Below, piece after piece: positions 19,677 to 32,344 of a stretch of 64,000 nt of DNA. The translations under genes were made by a program, and so were the position numbers. The stretch comes from Selaginella moellendorffii (lineage: Eukaryota > Streptophyta > Lycopodiopsida > Selaginellales > Selaginellaceae). The notes under the pieces are model-generated. The model had not been told where the DNA came from and searched no databases. It saw only the letters and a list, made by a program, of their open reading frames with translations. The first letter of the stretch is position 1. Each line of letters begins with the position of its first letter. Where the stretch lies: the NCBI RefSeq assembly GCF_000143415.4, contig NW_003314402.1, positions 135,804-199,803 of the forward strand, read 5' to 3'.

Positions 19677-22600
19677 TTAATCCCAGAATGTTATCTGGAG
19701 ATCCGGCCGCTCCTCAAGCCATGGTGGAACTTTCGTAGCTTTTTGGCAGCGTAGGACTTTGAGCCTGGGAAATAAGCCAAGGCCGTGATTGTCTGAACTC
19801 AATTGGGGCCACACTACATCATCATGACCAGAGAGCACAAGTTCCTCCAATCCTGGAAGGGATGCAATGGATGATGGAATATTTTCGATCCTATTCAAGG
19901 TTACATCTCTTAGAGCAGTCATTTGGTATGTTGGCTCAAAGAAATCATTGGGGAGCTGCCTCATACAGCCCGTCCGCAAAGATAATGCGAACCCTTTCAC
20001 CTTCAGCTGTGATCTCTCGGTTGGCATCAAGAGTCTCCTCATGTAACCTTCTACTCTCAGTCCATCAAGGTCTTTGGGGAGTTGTGTCACAAAGAGAGGC
20101 AAATGCTCCCATGTATTATCAGGAGCCAGATAGAATCTTAACCACTTCAGGTTTGGAAGACTTGCTGCCAAATCATCCTTGAACTTCGACTGTGCAATGC
20201 GCAGATTTCGAAGCTCCAGATGTTTGAGGCATGGGAACGATCCATCCAGACTGAAGAACTGGATACCACTGCGGTCTAGTTGAAGTTCTCGTAGCCGTTG
20301 AAAGACCTTTAGCCAAGACAGGTCTTTCATTGTCTCATTGTTTATGATCGTTAAAAGTTGTAGCTGTGGCCATTCAAGGCTTTCGGCATTGTTTTCACCG
20401 TCTTGTACCCCGTCAATGGAAAAGCTCCAAAGCTGTTTGGAATTCTTAAACATTCGCTTCCAGTCAAGTTTGATAGTCGATTGCACACTAATGTCACATC
20501 GTCTTAGATTGACAAGTTGCCACAGGTCGGTGAAATCACCAAAGTCCATGCTCTTTGCCCGCAACTCCAGTGTCTCCATGGCCACTAGTGCACCAAGGCT
20601 GTGAGGTATTTTTATTGTTGCACCATAGAGGTCTAGCTTTAAATGTCTTAGCTTGTGTAGGCTTGAAATTCCACTCAAATTCACAGCTAACTCCTTACCG
20701 GAATGAAGCTCCAGCTCTTCCAAGTTGAATAATTGGGGCAGTAATGCAAAGTTGAATTTTGTGGTATTATCGCATTTCAAAACCTTCAGTGATGTCAAGC
20801 TGAAGAGCGCATCTGGTAATATTGTCACACTTGAATATAGAAGGTCAAGCACTTGAAGGTTTCTCAGCTTGGATATGCTCTCTGGAATAAAACGGACCTG
20901 ATCAGAGCAGTGAAGCAAGCTCAATACCTTGACATTTTGGATGTGATCTATAATAAGACTGACATCCACACCAGAAATTCCATAACATCCATCGAGAAGC
21001 AAGACATCTCGCACATGAATGTCAGACAAAAAGCTGCTTGTAACCTTCTTTCTGATGAATGAAACTTTAGAAAATGTTGGAGAAATCCCAGGTGGACAAT
21101 CATAGCCAAACAGGCATCCCTTCTCGTGCTCTTCCTGGGGTGGGTACTTCCCTTTCAAGATTCTTATGCACAGCTTGCGTACCATATCGTGCACAGTTAC
21201 ATACTTACCCCATCGATCATCAGTTGTCTTCACTAGGCATCTTCGTTCCAGTTCACTAACAATCTGCAGAGGCGAGAGTTCTGACCCAACCGCTATCAAA
21301 CATTTTCTCAGATCATCAAAGTCGATTGGCCAATCTTCTGGAAACGCAGCCACATAGAGAAAGCACTCTTGCAGCTTTTCATCCTTATTAGACAGCTCGT
21401 CATAGCTAAACTTCAAGGGCTGGAACATCCGCTTCTCAATGTCCCCGTCATCCAACAAATGCATCTTCTGATAGCGTTCTTCCCACACCTGCGGCCTGTC
21501 ATGCCTGTAGTCAGCCATGGCACTGCCAATCACTTCAAGAGCTAAAGGGAGCCCCTCACATTTGCTAGCTATTCTCTCGGCAACTTTCACAATGTCCGGA
21601 TCACTAGGTAGTGAATCATAAAAGGCAAACTTCCAAAACATCTTTTTGCTCTCGTCCTCTGATAGCTCATGCACAGGAAGTTCCTTTGCACCCAGCATGC
21701 TCAAAATGCCTTTCTTTCTGCTTGTTACCAGCACCCGGCTGTAAGAGGACGGCCCTGCTGTAAAATCCAGTCCCTTGGCCCAGCTCATTTCCCACACATC
21801 ATCCAGTATCAGCAAGACACGAATTCCACGAGCAACATTTTGTGCCAAGTGCTGCACATGCTCAAGGGTGCCTGCATTTTGGGCCCTCTCTCTCATGCCG
21901 CCCCAGTCAAGAGCGTTGAGGAGCTGGGCCCTGAGATCATCCTCCGATGCATCTTTCTTGACAGTGATCCATACAATGTTGTCATGGAAATGCTGCCGGA
22001 CCCTCTGGTCATTGTTCACGAATTTTGCAAGGGTGGTCTTGCCACACCCTCCCATTCCCAGGAGTCCAAACCATTTCCCCGGGGCTTGTGGATCCAGGAG
22101 GGCATTCACCACCTCATCCACCTGCTCCCCATGGCGGCCAAACATGTCGCTGGGCTCGGGAACACCATGCCGTACATAGTTTACGAGACCTCTGTCTTGT
22201 GGACAACTCCGTACGGAAAAGCTGGTGCTCCGCTGTATCACTCTCAACTCTTCTCGCTCGTACCTTTCAATGTGCGGGAGGAGATCGTTCTCGCAAGTGC
22301 GTACCAGCTCCGAAATCGTGCCAGATCGCTTCTCCCTGCGCGAAAGATCCATCTTTTAGCTTCATTGCTTCAAACATGAATTCGAATAAGCCTTACTGTG
22401 ATCCAAGCAGCGCTTGCGCCTTCTCAGTCCATTCAGTCAGTTCAGTCAGCCACGCCTCAGCCTCACCAGAGTAGCGGAAATCTGGATTCCTGTGCTTGGG
22501 AGCATTAAACTTGTCAAGCGTGGGCTGGGTTCTGGATGCCCTCTTCTGTAGGTCCTCAATGTGGACATTCAGCTCATGCTCGTGACCTTGGATGTGCGAC

Positions 22601-23016
22601 AGGAGATCGTCGTAGGCACTTAAGGACTTCGCGATGTCGTTACTCCGCTTGTACCTATAGGAAGTGGAGAAGTTCAACCAGCTGCCTGCCATTTCTACAC
22701 ACACACACACACAAAAGATAAAATGCTACTGTACCCACCGCTTTATGGGGCTCCAGATCCTGTTGTGGCGTGATCCCAAGAGTGCTTGTGCCGTGGTGTT
22801 CCATTTCCTGACACGCTCCAAGCATTTCTCGGCCGCTTCAGAGAACGTGAAGCCAGGATTCTGCTGCTTGTGAACACTGAAAGCTTCGATCTTGTCCTGG
22901 ATGTGGGGCGCCTTGTTCTCCAGCGTGTCAATGTTGGCATTGCAGTCCCATATCTTCTTAGCAGGGCCCAGAGCCAAGCCACACAAGACGCCTGTCAAGG
23001 AGCCCACAACCTCCAT
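19677..23016 (-). CDS. CC-NB-ARC-LRR (NLR) disease-resistance protein, copy 3, intact
   Basis: Proposed exons 23016-22730, 22654-22397 and 22335-19677, about 1067 aa. Exon 1 reads MEVVGSLTGVLCGLAL; exon 2 is the second coiled-coil module (YKRSNDIAKSLSAYDDLL onward). Introns are 75 nt (CA|GTAGCA to TATAG|G, carrying a TG/CA repeat) and 61 nt (CA|GTAAGG to CGCAG|G). Motifs in the spliced protein: P-loop GMGGCGKTT about 275-283, LLILDDVW about 356-363, SRVLVTSRK, GLPLALEVIG, CFLYVAAFPED, and VHD about 563-565. The LRR region has single-copy units and ends ITFWD. The frame stays open 73 codons upstream of MEVVGS to a Met in the GA repeat, so a longer N-terminus is possible. No frameshift or stop seen. 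Together with copies 1 and 5 this is a candidate functional receptor. Confidence 0.87.
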
Positions 23017-25080
23017 GCTTGTAGCCCTACAAGTAAAGGTCGTCTCCCAGAACTCTTGGCCTTGGTACCCCCTCTTAAAATGAACAGTAATTTTCAGAGA
23101 GGTATAAGCTGTTACAAGTGACTTCAGTTTAATTAGAGTTGATTGCTTGCAGTAGAGCGAGTAGTAGAGGGCCTCGTGCAGCACCCTCCCTCTTGCAATG
23201 CCAGCTGTGGCTCTCTCTCTCTCTCTCTCTCTCATTGCTCCGACATTGTAAGTTTCTCCAGGAGAGGTAACTTTTGTCGCTTTGTTTTAGTTGCACACAG
23301 ATAGGACGCCTTCCAGCTGACTGGGCCACGTGTTTGATTGCTTTGGGTCAGGAAAGCGTACTCTGGGTCATTCTTCACTATTTTTGAGACTAGAAATGTA
23401 TATGGTTTTACTTTTGAACTAGGATAGTTTATATGTTTTAATATAGTTAACACTCTGGAACTTGATTTATAATATTAAGGACATCAAGAATTATTTTAAA
23501 ATTGGACTAAAACTTGATTTTCCTTATGGATTTTCAACTACATATAAAAGATGTACATTCATGTAATTTATTCATATGACAATATTCTTTTGATAAGAGC
23601 ATAGGTTGTGCTGTTTAACAAACATATGATGTTTTTGACTGGAACTTTTATGAAAAAATTCCCACACTTCAATAAGAAAATAAACAAATTTATATTGTTT
23701 TTATTTGCTGCAGAATGTCCTTTTTTAATTCTATATGAATTGGGATTGTTGGTTACAACTTCCATACATATAACATATAAATGTTCTATTGCAAACATCT
23801 TTACCACATATTTAATTCTTCCTTGGATCCTCATAATATAATCAATTGCCACTTCTATAGAATTGTCTTTATTGTTACTTCTATAGTAGTGTCCTTATTG
23901 TGGGCACCTTCTGGAAATTTGTGATAAATTACATCCAAAACTAAATAAAAGTAATTCCAAACATTGTTATAGTATGGCACAATGTAAACTTCTCTAACTA
24001 GAGTATTCATTAGTAAGATGCAAATATGATTAAATTGAATATTCCCTAAAACTAAAATATGAGAACCTATGTGGTGATATTTCATTAGAGTTCTTCTTAG
24101 TTCACCTACATAGTAACTGAGAAAAAATTATTAACTTCTACCAAAGAAATAGATAGATAGACAATTTCTCACTAGTAGTATTTAACACAAATAAAGATTT
24201 CAATTGCACCCCTAATCCCAACTAAGAATATCTTTATAATTTGAGTAAAATATATATCACTTGGAAAACCATATAGTTATAAGCATGAAATATAATATGA
24301 TTATTACAAACCTACCACCATAGTTGTGTTTTGCTTTTGCACTATGATCTTAGCATGTATTGCCACAATTTTTAATTCTTCCTCTTTCATGACATTTTCT
24401 TCAACCAAATTATCATTAGGTAAACTATTCATCACTCATTCCAACATCACTAATGACAAATATAATGTTCTCTCACAAATCATATCCAAACCCATTTGCT
24501 AGATTATATGGTTCTGACTTTCCTCCCAAATCCACTCTATTATTTGTCACCGTGCTAACTTATGCATTTTTAGTGAGAGTAAGTGTTTGCCTATGCTTAT
24601 AGAAAGTAGATTTGGTGAAAAAATAACCTTTTGCTGCCCTTGTTGTAACATATGATAGACAACAATAATTTTTCTTTCTTTTTTGCTTTAGTTTGGTATG
24701 AACCATTGAGATGTGTCATTTTCTGGCTAATCTAGTGATTCCAATCCCCAGACAAATATTACAATCAACATTACAAGGCAAGCACATTCTTGCAAAACTT
24801 GTGAAACTTAAAAATACACAATTATCACATATCTTTTAGTGTTTTTAATGTTGTCAGCCTCGTGGTTTTTTGCTGCTTTCTTTCAAAAACATAATATTGT
24901 TATAAATATTTTTTTTGAGGTATTTTTCAAGTCCTTATTTAGCAAATTCATAATGGAGGTAGAGGAGATAAATTGCCCAATCCGTAATGCTTTTTGGGAT
25001 TGGGCTTATAAGTAACATTTGATAAGCATAGAACATAGGAAGGTTAAAGCTTTTTACTTGTTTTTATTGATAGAAGTTTT
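22545..25080. repeat. Block nearly identical to 52287-54822
   Basis: From NLR exon 2 through exon 1, the 5' flank and 1.7 kb of AT-rich spacer, this block matches 52287-54822 at a constant offset of about 29742 bp (29739 after a 3-bp indel), with only scattered substitutions. Exon 1 of NLR copies 3 and 5 encodes the same peptide. Other units are visibly more diverged. It ends where the second copy jumps to an NLR exon fragment (54823). Confidence 0.85.
23017..23392. other. 5' flank of NLR copy 3: leader, (CT)n and diverged RAD5 exon scrap
   Basis: This flank has the conserved in-frame NLR leader on the minus strand and a (CT)n run at about 23213-23234. At 23236-23360 it has the diverged RAD5 exon scrap (GCTCCGACATTGTAAG, CAGATAGGACGCC). 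The layout matches 15420-15835. No separate gene supported. Confidence 0.6.
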
Positions 25081-28000
25081 TTTATTTTGGTATCATGCTT
25101 ACTTTAGCAAAAATCTTTAACTCTTTGAGTTAGGTAAGGATAATTGCTTTTCTCTAAGGCTATAAAGGTTTTATGAAGATCTTGCTTATATCCTTATGCA
25201 TCTAATGTGCCAGTTATGTTTTTAAATGATTTTTTATTTGATTTTGGAAATCTTTTATTTACAATTCTTATATGCACTACTATTTTGTGTTGTTAGAGCT
25301 TACCATTGCATCCACAATAACATTAATATGTCTTCAATTGATCTTAATATGATGCAAGATAAATGACTATTTAAGGATGACCTGTGATTTGCAAATGATT
25401 TTGGACTTGGAAGATGATTGAGGTTGGGATCGATGGCATAGATGGCATGCTGTTGTTTTATATTATAGCAAGGTCCACCAACCATGGTGCTATTTGGCCT
25501 ATAAAGCAATTAGAATTGGTAAAGTGATGTTTTTAATTATACATTTTTTAATATAGTTATGTGTTTGGATTATTAGGGTATAAGTTGTTTGAAAGAAACT
25601 CCATACCCTAGAAGTAAATAAAGAGTCAAAATAGTCTAATGATGCAACTATGGAGATAGAGCGAGCATAATTAGCTAAAATCAATATAAATTTGTTACTT
25701 AATTTATATATATTTTTTACATTTGAACTTCCCACATGTGAGATAGGGTTTGCATAGTAGGGTTTAGTGGGCGGCGAGATTGTAAAGGTGTTAAGTTTTG
25801 TATCTGCTTATCGTTCTATTTGAATTGACAAGCTGAGATAAGGTAAGCAATGGGTGAAAATACACAAAGTGAATCCCTTTTTTTTTTCCTAAAATATTGA
25901 TGACCTTAGCAAAATTGAATGGACCATTTAGCAAGGGATTGTATAAATATATTATGAGTGTTTGTTTGGCTAGAGTGTTGCCAAACTTCAATAACAAAAT
26001 TGAGAGTGATGGATTTTTTAGAGAGGATTATTTCAAGCTTAACATTCCGATATGGATGAGCATTGGAGCAAAAAAAAAGGATGCAATCCAATTGACAAAG
26101 AAACTCAAAAATCTCAATGATTCGTCGGAATAGATATGCTATAAAAAGCATGCCCAAAATAAAAGCCCTTCACGAAAACAATAGTACCAGCCAACACTCA
26201 CTTAAGAATAAAACACACAAAATCAAGGATTATAAAAATAGCAACCAAGGTTTGCAACACCAATTTTTAATGTTAAGTACTCCAAGCGCTTACTAGATTT
26301 TTTATTAACTTTATTTAGCAAGAATCTACTTTATGAGTTATTGTAAATCTTTCCTAACTACAAAAGAGGATACTTCAAATGTGAAAGGTAAGTGGAGCAA
26401 AGAACTAAACTAATTGAGCAAGTTTTTGAGTGTAAAATAAATAATCAGTTCCTTTTGTATTTATGAGTTCAAAATAAAAGAGATCTTCATTATATTGTGA
26501 TATCAACTTCAGAAAGTAGTGGTTGCTAAAATAGAGCAAATAAAAGAGTTTATAAAGTACTTGTATGACTAGAGTGTTGTAAATCTCCTTGCATTTAAGT
26601 TAAATATGTAGATCTTGAGTTTTTTAAAGTACAAACCATATTAGTTTCAATAGAAAAAACCTCATAGTTTTCAATATAACTTTTGCAATATCTTCAAATA
26701 GCAAGGATAACAATTTTAGATAAATGGCAATGAGTTAGAACTACAATAGTTAAGAAAGTTTATAGTGGCACATTCATTTGAAAGTATAAAGCTCTACGAG
26801 TGAGGATAATTTCACTCATAGATAAGGATTTACTGGCCAATATAAAGGTTTTTTTTCATATGTGAGGTAAATTTTTTTTAGGATGGCATTTTAAAATTAT
26901 GCTCAACACTAAAGAAAAAGGTATGGACTAATTTTAAATTTTAAGTTCAGGAGATGTATTGGCCTAAGTGCATGAAGGCCATTGTCATTGGCAAGGATAA
27001 TGAAAAAATTATTAAAGCAGTATTATTTTCAAAAGAATTTTATAGTTTTTTAATTTTTGTTTATGTAGCTCTAGACTGAATCATATGGCAACGGATGTGA
27101 GGAGCAACCCCCATACCCTACTAAACAAAATTGATGAAGAAATTGAGTGTGAGATTATAACCAAAGAAGAAAAAGGTAAATTTCATAGTATAACTTAATT
27201 GTATATATGGATTAATATTTTCTGGCTCTATTTACAAATAGAAGAACACTGAAAGTGCTTCCTTAAATAATTTTTTATTAAAATGTGGATAATATTATAA
27301 AAATTTTTTATTGTTTTGCAACAATCTTCACTAAATTTTTTTTTTTTGGCTTGTGTGTATTAATTATAACTAACTTGTATAACTTTGTAAGTGTCATCCA
27401 CAATAGTAAAAGCTTAGCCTATGGCCATAAATATTTATAAGGAGGTGTATTGATTCTTAAGCTTGTATATATTATATAATATATGAGGAAAAAGAAGTGG
27501 AATACACTGTAAATGCAAAAAAAAAATCAACAACTATTAATAAAGTAGTATAATAACAAATCAATATAAGTAATTTTATTTTTTTCCACTCAAATTTAGC
27601 AAATACTTGCAAGAATTTTCTAAGCTTAACATAGCAATTCTAAGAAAATTAGTGGAATTGCTCCTTGAATTTAAGTTTTCTTTTGTTAACATAAAGCAAT
27701 TTTATAAAAATGAAAACTATATTTACCAATTGCCAAATGCTTGCAAAATTAAAACTGAACAAACCTTAAAGGACATTGTTGAGAAGAGTGTGAAGTTTGA
27801 ATAATTGATTATATTTAAAGAGGCTTGGTCCATAAATACTTGGGACTACACCACTATGATATTAAAAAATTAAAATGTAATTAAAACCATATCTATAAAT
27901 ATGGTTTTATATATAAAAATTTATATGCAACACTATATCTGAATTGTGAATAAAATTATGTGAACAAAATTGGCAAACATCAGTTTCAAAACTATATAGA

Positions 28001-28285
28001 TATCAGTAAACTATATAGAAAAGTATATGTACATTTATTCTCAAAATACAACTCAATCATATTCAAAATTATACAAAAAACCATTCATTATGATTGCCAA
28101 ATAGAGCATAAATCATGATGAAAACTATGTACAAAACGATTAGTGGTTGTGGTCCCAAAAGCAATGCATTAACAATTAAGAAACCAATCATGAAACCATT
28201 AAAGTCACATATGGTTTAACACAACCATCTTGTTTTGGTACTAGTTATAGTAACAAACCATATTGATGAGCGTGTAATGCTGGGC
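23393..28285. repeat. AT-rich spacer, long form (about 4.9 kb)
   Basis: A strongly AT-rich block, homologous along its length to 36056-41586 and partly to 53135-54822 and 15836-16690. Only short reading frames are visible. Examples are a plus-strand stretch at 25897-26133 (FSKGLYKYIMSVCLARVLPN, ending KLKNLNDSSE) and one at 27607-27804 (MQEFSKLNIAILRKL...VEKSVKFE), both present in degraded form in the sister spacer. I do not recognise the family. I found no convincing terminal inverted repeats, reverse transcriptase or transposase motifs. The right boundary with RAD5 exon 1 is at the same base as at 16690. It could be a decayed transposable element or ordinary intergenic DNA carried by the duplication. 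Confidence 0.6.
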
Positions 28286-30144
28286 AACACTATGCGACAC
28301 TCTGGGTTTTAGAAATAGGAAGAGGCTCCAGCTTAAGGCTCCAACCCCAGCGTTGGTAAATCGTCGACGACAGGGAGTTCTAGATCTACGGTGACAACAA
28401 AGGCCCCTGCGGCAAAATGTTCCATCGGCAGTGGATTGCCAAAAACTCCTGCAAAAGCTGAGGCTTCTAGGACAGCAAAAATTGTCGAGGTGAGCAATGA
28501 TAGTGGAGCAGAGGATTTATATGATTCGGGAGTAGAAAGTGGAGCGAGGTAAACAAGATCATGACTGGAGGAGGAAACGATGCCGAGGTGGAAAGAACAA
28601 CAGTGGTGGAGAGCTCCATTGAGACTGTCAGGAAACATGGCGAGGCTGTTTCTAGCGCCTTAGCTGGACTTTCAATCAGAGGTAGTGCCTTGACCCACGG
28701 TAATCCCGTTAAGATGGAAGCTGGTTGTGGTTCCGTGAAAGCTGAAGCTTCGGTTTTGATCGCAGCTGGATGTGATCCTACGAAAGTAGATGGCTTGGTG
28801 AAGATGGAAGCTGGTTGTTTTACATGCAGAGAGGTGGTGGCTTCTCCAAGAGACTGAAGTTGCCGGGTACTCGACGTCCAGGGGATGCTGGATTCGTGTT
28901 GGCGAGTTCGTGTCCTTCAATTTTCCCAAGCCTGAAGTCGAAAGTAAGAAGAAGTTCTTTGAGCACAAGAAGGTTCGGCCGAAAGCGAGCTCCGACATTG
29001 TAAGGTTCTTGACAAAAGCTTCAGGAGAGGTACGTTTCACTTGACTTGTTTCTTCGTTTTAATTCTAACCATTTGCTCACAGATAGGACGGCTTCCAGCC
29101 GACTGGGCCAAGTGTTCGATACCTTTGGGAAGTGCAAAATGGCACCAGAGGCTCTTTCTCTTATGAGCAGCATAGTTCTCCATTTTTCTGTGTTTACCAG
29201 AGACGTTACGTATATGATGTGCTTGCAGAGTTTATATCAACAAGTCAGAAGCCTTACGAGGAGGGGGATGAGCGCGGATTGAAGCTTCTGCAAGCTATGT
29301 TGAAGCCGTTAATGCTTCGAAGAACAAAAGATTCAACTGATAAAGAAGGAAGGTAAGCATTCTTTTCTTTGCACCGTGCCTTGTCTTGTATTCACTCACA
29401 AGTTGGATTCACAGACCAATTCTTGTTCTCCAACCGACTCAATGTGAAGTTATTGAATGCAAACTATCTGAGCCTGAACGTGATTTTTATGATGCCCTTT
29501 ACCACAGATCTAAGGCATAAAGAACTTCTCTTTCTTTTACTTTCTCTTTTTTCTGAACACGATTTTGCGTTTGTGATCAGGTAAAATTCGATCAGTTCGT
29601 TGGACAAGGTAAAGTTCTCCATAACTATGCCTCGATCCTCGAACTGCTACTTCGATTACGGCAAGCTTGTGATCATCCTTTTCTTGTTCTGAGGTAGAAA
29701 ATGCATCCTCTTATGTCTGAAGTTCCTGACGTTTTCTTCGTCACGCAGCCGTGGCGATACTGAAGACTTTGCGGACCTGGGAAAGCTGGCTAGACGTTTC
29801 CTCCCAGGTGCCTTCGACGGCGTATGTCAAAGAGGTGGTGGATGATATTCGTAAAGGAGAAAGTGCTGAGTGCCCAATTTGTTTGGAGATGCCAGAGGAC
29901 GCAGTTCTTACATTGAAAGTGCCGTGAGTGCCGAGAATGTGGACGATCGAGCATCGGTCAGACGAAGAACGTATCGATCAAGCGATTCATCGTCAAAGTA
30001 AGCGCCACTTGAAACTCTCTTTGACGTTTCTCATGTCTCTTAAGCAGGATCCAAGCGAGGAAGCAGCGATTGATCGCGGGGGCTCTCACAGACGAAGAGG
30101 TGCGAAGCGCTCGAATCGAGGAGCTCAAAATGCTATTTAAATGA
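28286..30144 (+). pseudogene. RAD5-like pseudogene, copy C
   Basis: The 5' end is replaced by the AT-rich spacer as in copy B. The acidic tail has a 19-nt deletion (AGTGGAGC|GAGG near 28544) and the GGTT-flanked 170-nt deletion shared with the copies at 5838 and 41587, so it is out of frame twice. HIRAN-like sequence (28820-29030) and the ATPase tail KPYEEGDERGLKLL remain. [17 protein letters not shown] and GDTEDFADLGKLARR follow. The RING starts CPICLEMPEDAVLT but is cut after about 30 codons, joining directly to sequence for the GQTK segment near 29935. A further deletion removes the DSVEERM segment. This copy keeps the PED residues of the RING lost in the other copies. No ATPase core. Confidence 0.85.
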
Positions 30145-32177
30145 GAAGAACTGGAGTCCTTAGCATTTTTTTAACTTACATCAGGTTAAAGAGGGGAATA
30201 TGCTTCTAGCTTCGGCGCGTATATTCTTCAATGTGTCATAGCTAGGTTTCTTCGCGGCTATGGCGGACAGCGAAGGAGCAGGCGATTGCGTCGCAAGCGC
30301 GTTTGATTCCGGCAGCATCGGCGACGAGCAACGTATGCATGCTAGGAGCAGCAGCAGCGCCAGCGCCGGCGCCGCGCCGCGATTTCGCTGGCCTAGAGCC
30401 GGAGTAGCCGATCTAGATTCATGCAAGCATATGATCTCTGGGAAATTGAGCTGAACGCTGAGGCTTTGCAGGCGATCGCGTCGATTCCTCTCGTCTCCGC
30501 GGCCGGGGCGGCTAGAAAGCCGGGGCGCATTCTAGAGTTTCGGGGTTTCTGGGGCGATCAGTCATGTAGCGCGCCTTGACTGCCACTACTCAGGCCGAGG
30601 ATGAACTGGGCGTGGATGTGTCGTCTCCTCCACGACCACTCTACGTCCCAGCAATAAGATTTGGTGGGTGGTAGCAGCACCAAGACCCACTTTTCCCTTC
30701 GGATCCATTCTTGACTCCGTCGGACCACTGATTTCTACGCTCTCCTCTTCCAGTCGAGAGACCGTTCCATCCGCCAGTGCCGTATCCTTTTCCAAATGCT
30801 CGGACTTTCCAGCCTGCTGATAATGTGGTTCATCCGCCGCATTCCTCTGGGGAGCTTAAAGCTCGTCCTGGCCTTCACTTCGAGTCTCCGGTGTTTGGAC
30901 CCAGCGCAGCAGAGACCTCGGACTCCAAGCGCGCCCCAGAGCAGCCGAGGAGATCGGTTACACCTGCGAAGGATGACAAGCAACAATTCCACGGCAATGG
31001 TTCCGAGCTCCTTCAGTTGTTACAGGGTGGTCCTGGTCGTGTGAAGCCCACAGCCTCCACAAAGGTGGATGCTACACAGGACAGTGGGGATTCTGGAGAG
31101 CCATCAAAGAAAGGAAGTCCATCTGCTGTTCACGGCCCATGTCCTTTCTCCTCCGCAGAGTCCAAATGACCTCCTTGGACGTTTGTGGGCTGCTCTTCCG
31201 TCGTCAAGCCACACTTCGTTTGACGGAGAAAGCGAACGCAAGACGTCAGCCCGGAGCTTTGGCGTTGAAGTGAACGAGATGTCCCGGGAAGTCGACGGAG
31301 GTGAAGCTGCTGGTTTCGCACTTTTGAAGCGAAGGGGATCGGAGCCTGCCGCCTCGCACTACCTTTAAACGGCTACGACTATAACGACTCTAAGACAAAT
31401 GATAAGCCGAGGACAAACTTGGCATCCGGAAGACTACAGGACTATCGTGGGAGATACGTAAATGGAGAGGCCGAATTTGAGCCCGGAGGCGATGACTTTA
31501 GAGGTGCGGGAAGGCGTCGAGGTACCGGTCGTGCAGACGCCAGACGCGGTGGTCGGGGTGCTGTTGGCCAGTGGATTGCGGTAAGTGAGAGGCATAAAGA
31601 TGCTGAGCCAAGTGACATCACCTCCTGCGATATCTCTGATGGAAGGGACGAGTCGCTTAAATCTTCAAACGGGACTCAGTCGAATGCTAGGAGAAAACAT
31701 CAACAGGTATGGAGGATAAAACAGGCCGACTCAAAGGCAGCATTTCCAGCGGAGGAAAAACCGGACTACGAGGTTCCAAAGGCACGGTCTTTGGCATCTC
31801 AACTTGAACGTCCAGCATCGGAAAGTACGCAAAACTCTTCCGTTGGTGCGGCTTTTGAGGAGTCCAAACAGCGGCTCCATAATCTAGATGCTTTGGAAGG
31901 AGAAGGCGTGACGACCTCTCTAGATCTCGAGGAGCTACAAATTGACGGTCACCGTCGTGAGGGTAAAGCTCCACAGTTTTACAAGGTTTGTGCTTGCTTT
32001 TTTTCTTTCTCTATTTTCATGTGTTTGTATCTCTGGTTACAGCCGAAGGAGAACCGTTTCAGGACCTCTGAAGAACTAAAGGTATGCATATGCATATTCT
32101 TAATATTGTTATGTTTTCCATGTTTTACCATTTACTCTATACACCAGATTTTAAAATACTCAAAACCACGAGAGTAA
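30145..32177 (+). pseudogene. URT1-like relic
   Basis: The leader (MADSEGAGDCVASAFDSG at 30260) is followed directly by a shortened first exon (ALTATTQAEDELGVDVSS near 30580). The Pro-rich exon follows (PYPFPNARTFQPADN to about 31140, then frameshifted to PPQSPNDLLGRLWAALPSS). The Gly/Arg-rich exon is open from MASGRLQDYRGRYVNG (31419) to GKAPQFYK at 31986. A short intron leads to PKENRFR and TSEELK. It is the best-preserved copy of the Gly/Arg-rich exon. The catalytic nucleotidyltransferase exon is absent, and the sequence ends against the 3' flank of NLR copy 4. Confidence 0.65.
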
Positions 32178-32344
32178 AGTAATATCCTGAGAATACGATT
32201 TGTAAGAAAAACAGAAACTGTGTCTTCTCCAAACGCTGCTGACGGCTTGGAAATCTCTGTTTTTGTTTTTTGAGTGATGCAAAATAGTGTAGCATTTGCG
32301 CAGATCGAGAACCCAATCGATGTCCACTGAAGGAGCAAGGTTTA

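Noticed and set aside
23393-28285. AT-rich spacer as an inserted organellar DNA fragment or a retrotransposon
   Set aside because: No recognisable plastid or mitochondrial gene, long terminal repeat, reverse transcriptase or integrase motif was visible, and clear terminal inverted repeats could not be found. Left as unclassified.
31419-32177. The 252-residue URT1 frame ending with a hydrophobic tail (CACFFSFSIFMCLYLWL) as a membrane protein
   Set aside because: The hydrophobic part is translation of two T-rich introns (GTTTGTGC...TTACAG and GTATGC...), not exon sequence.
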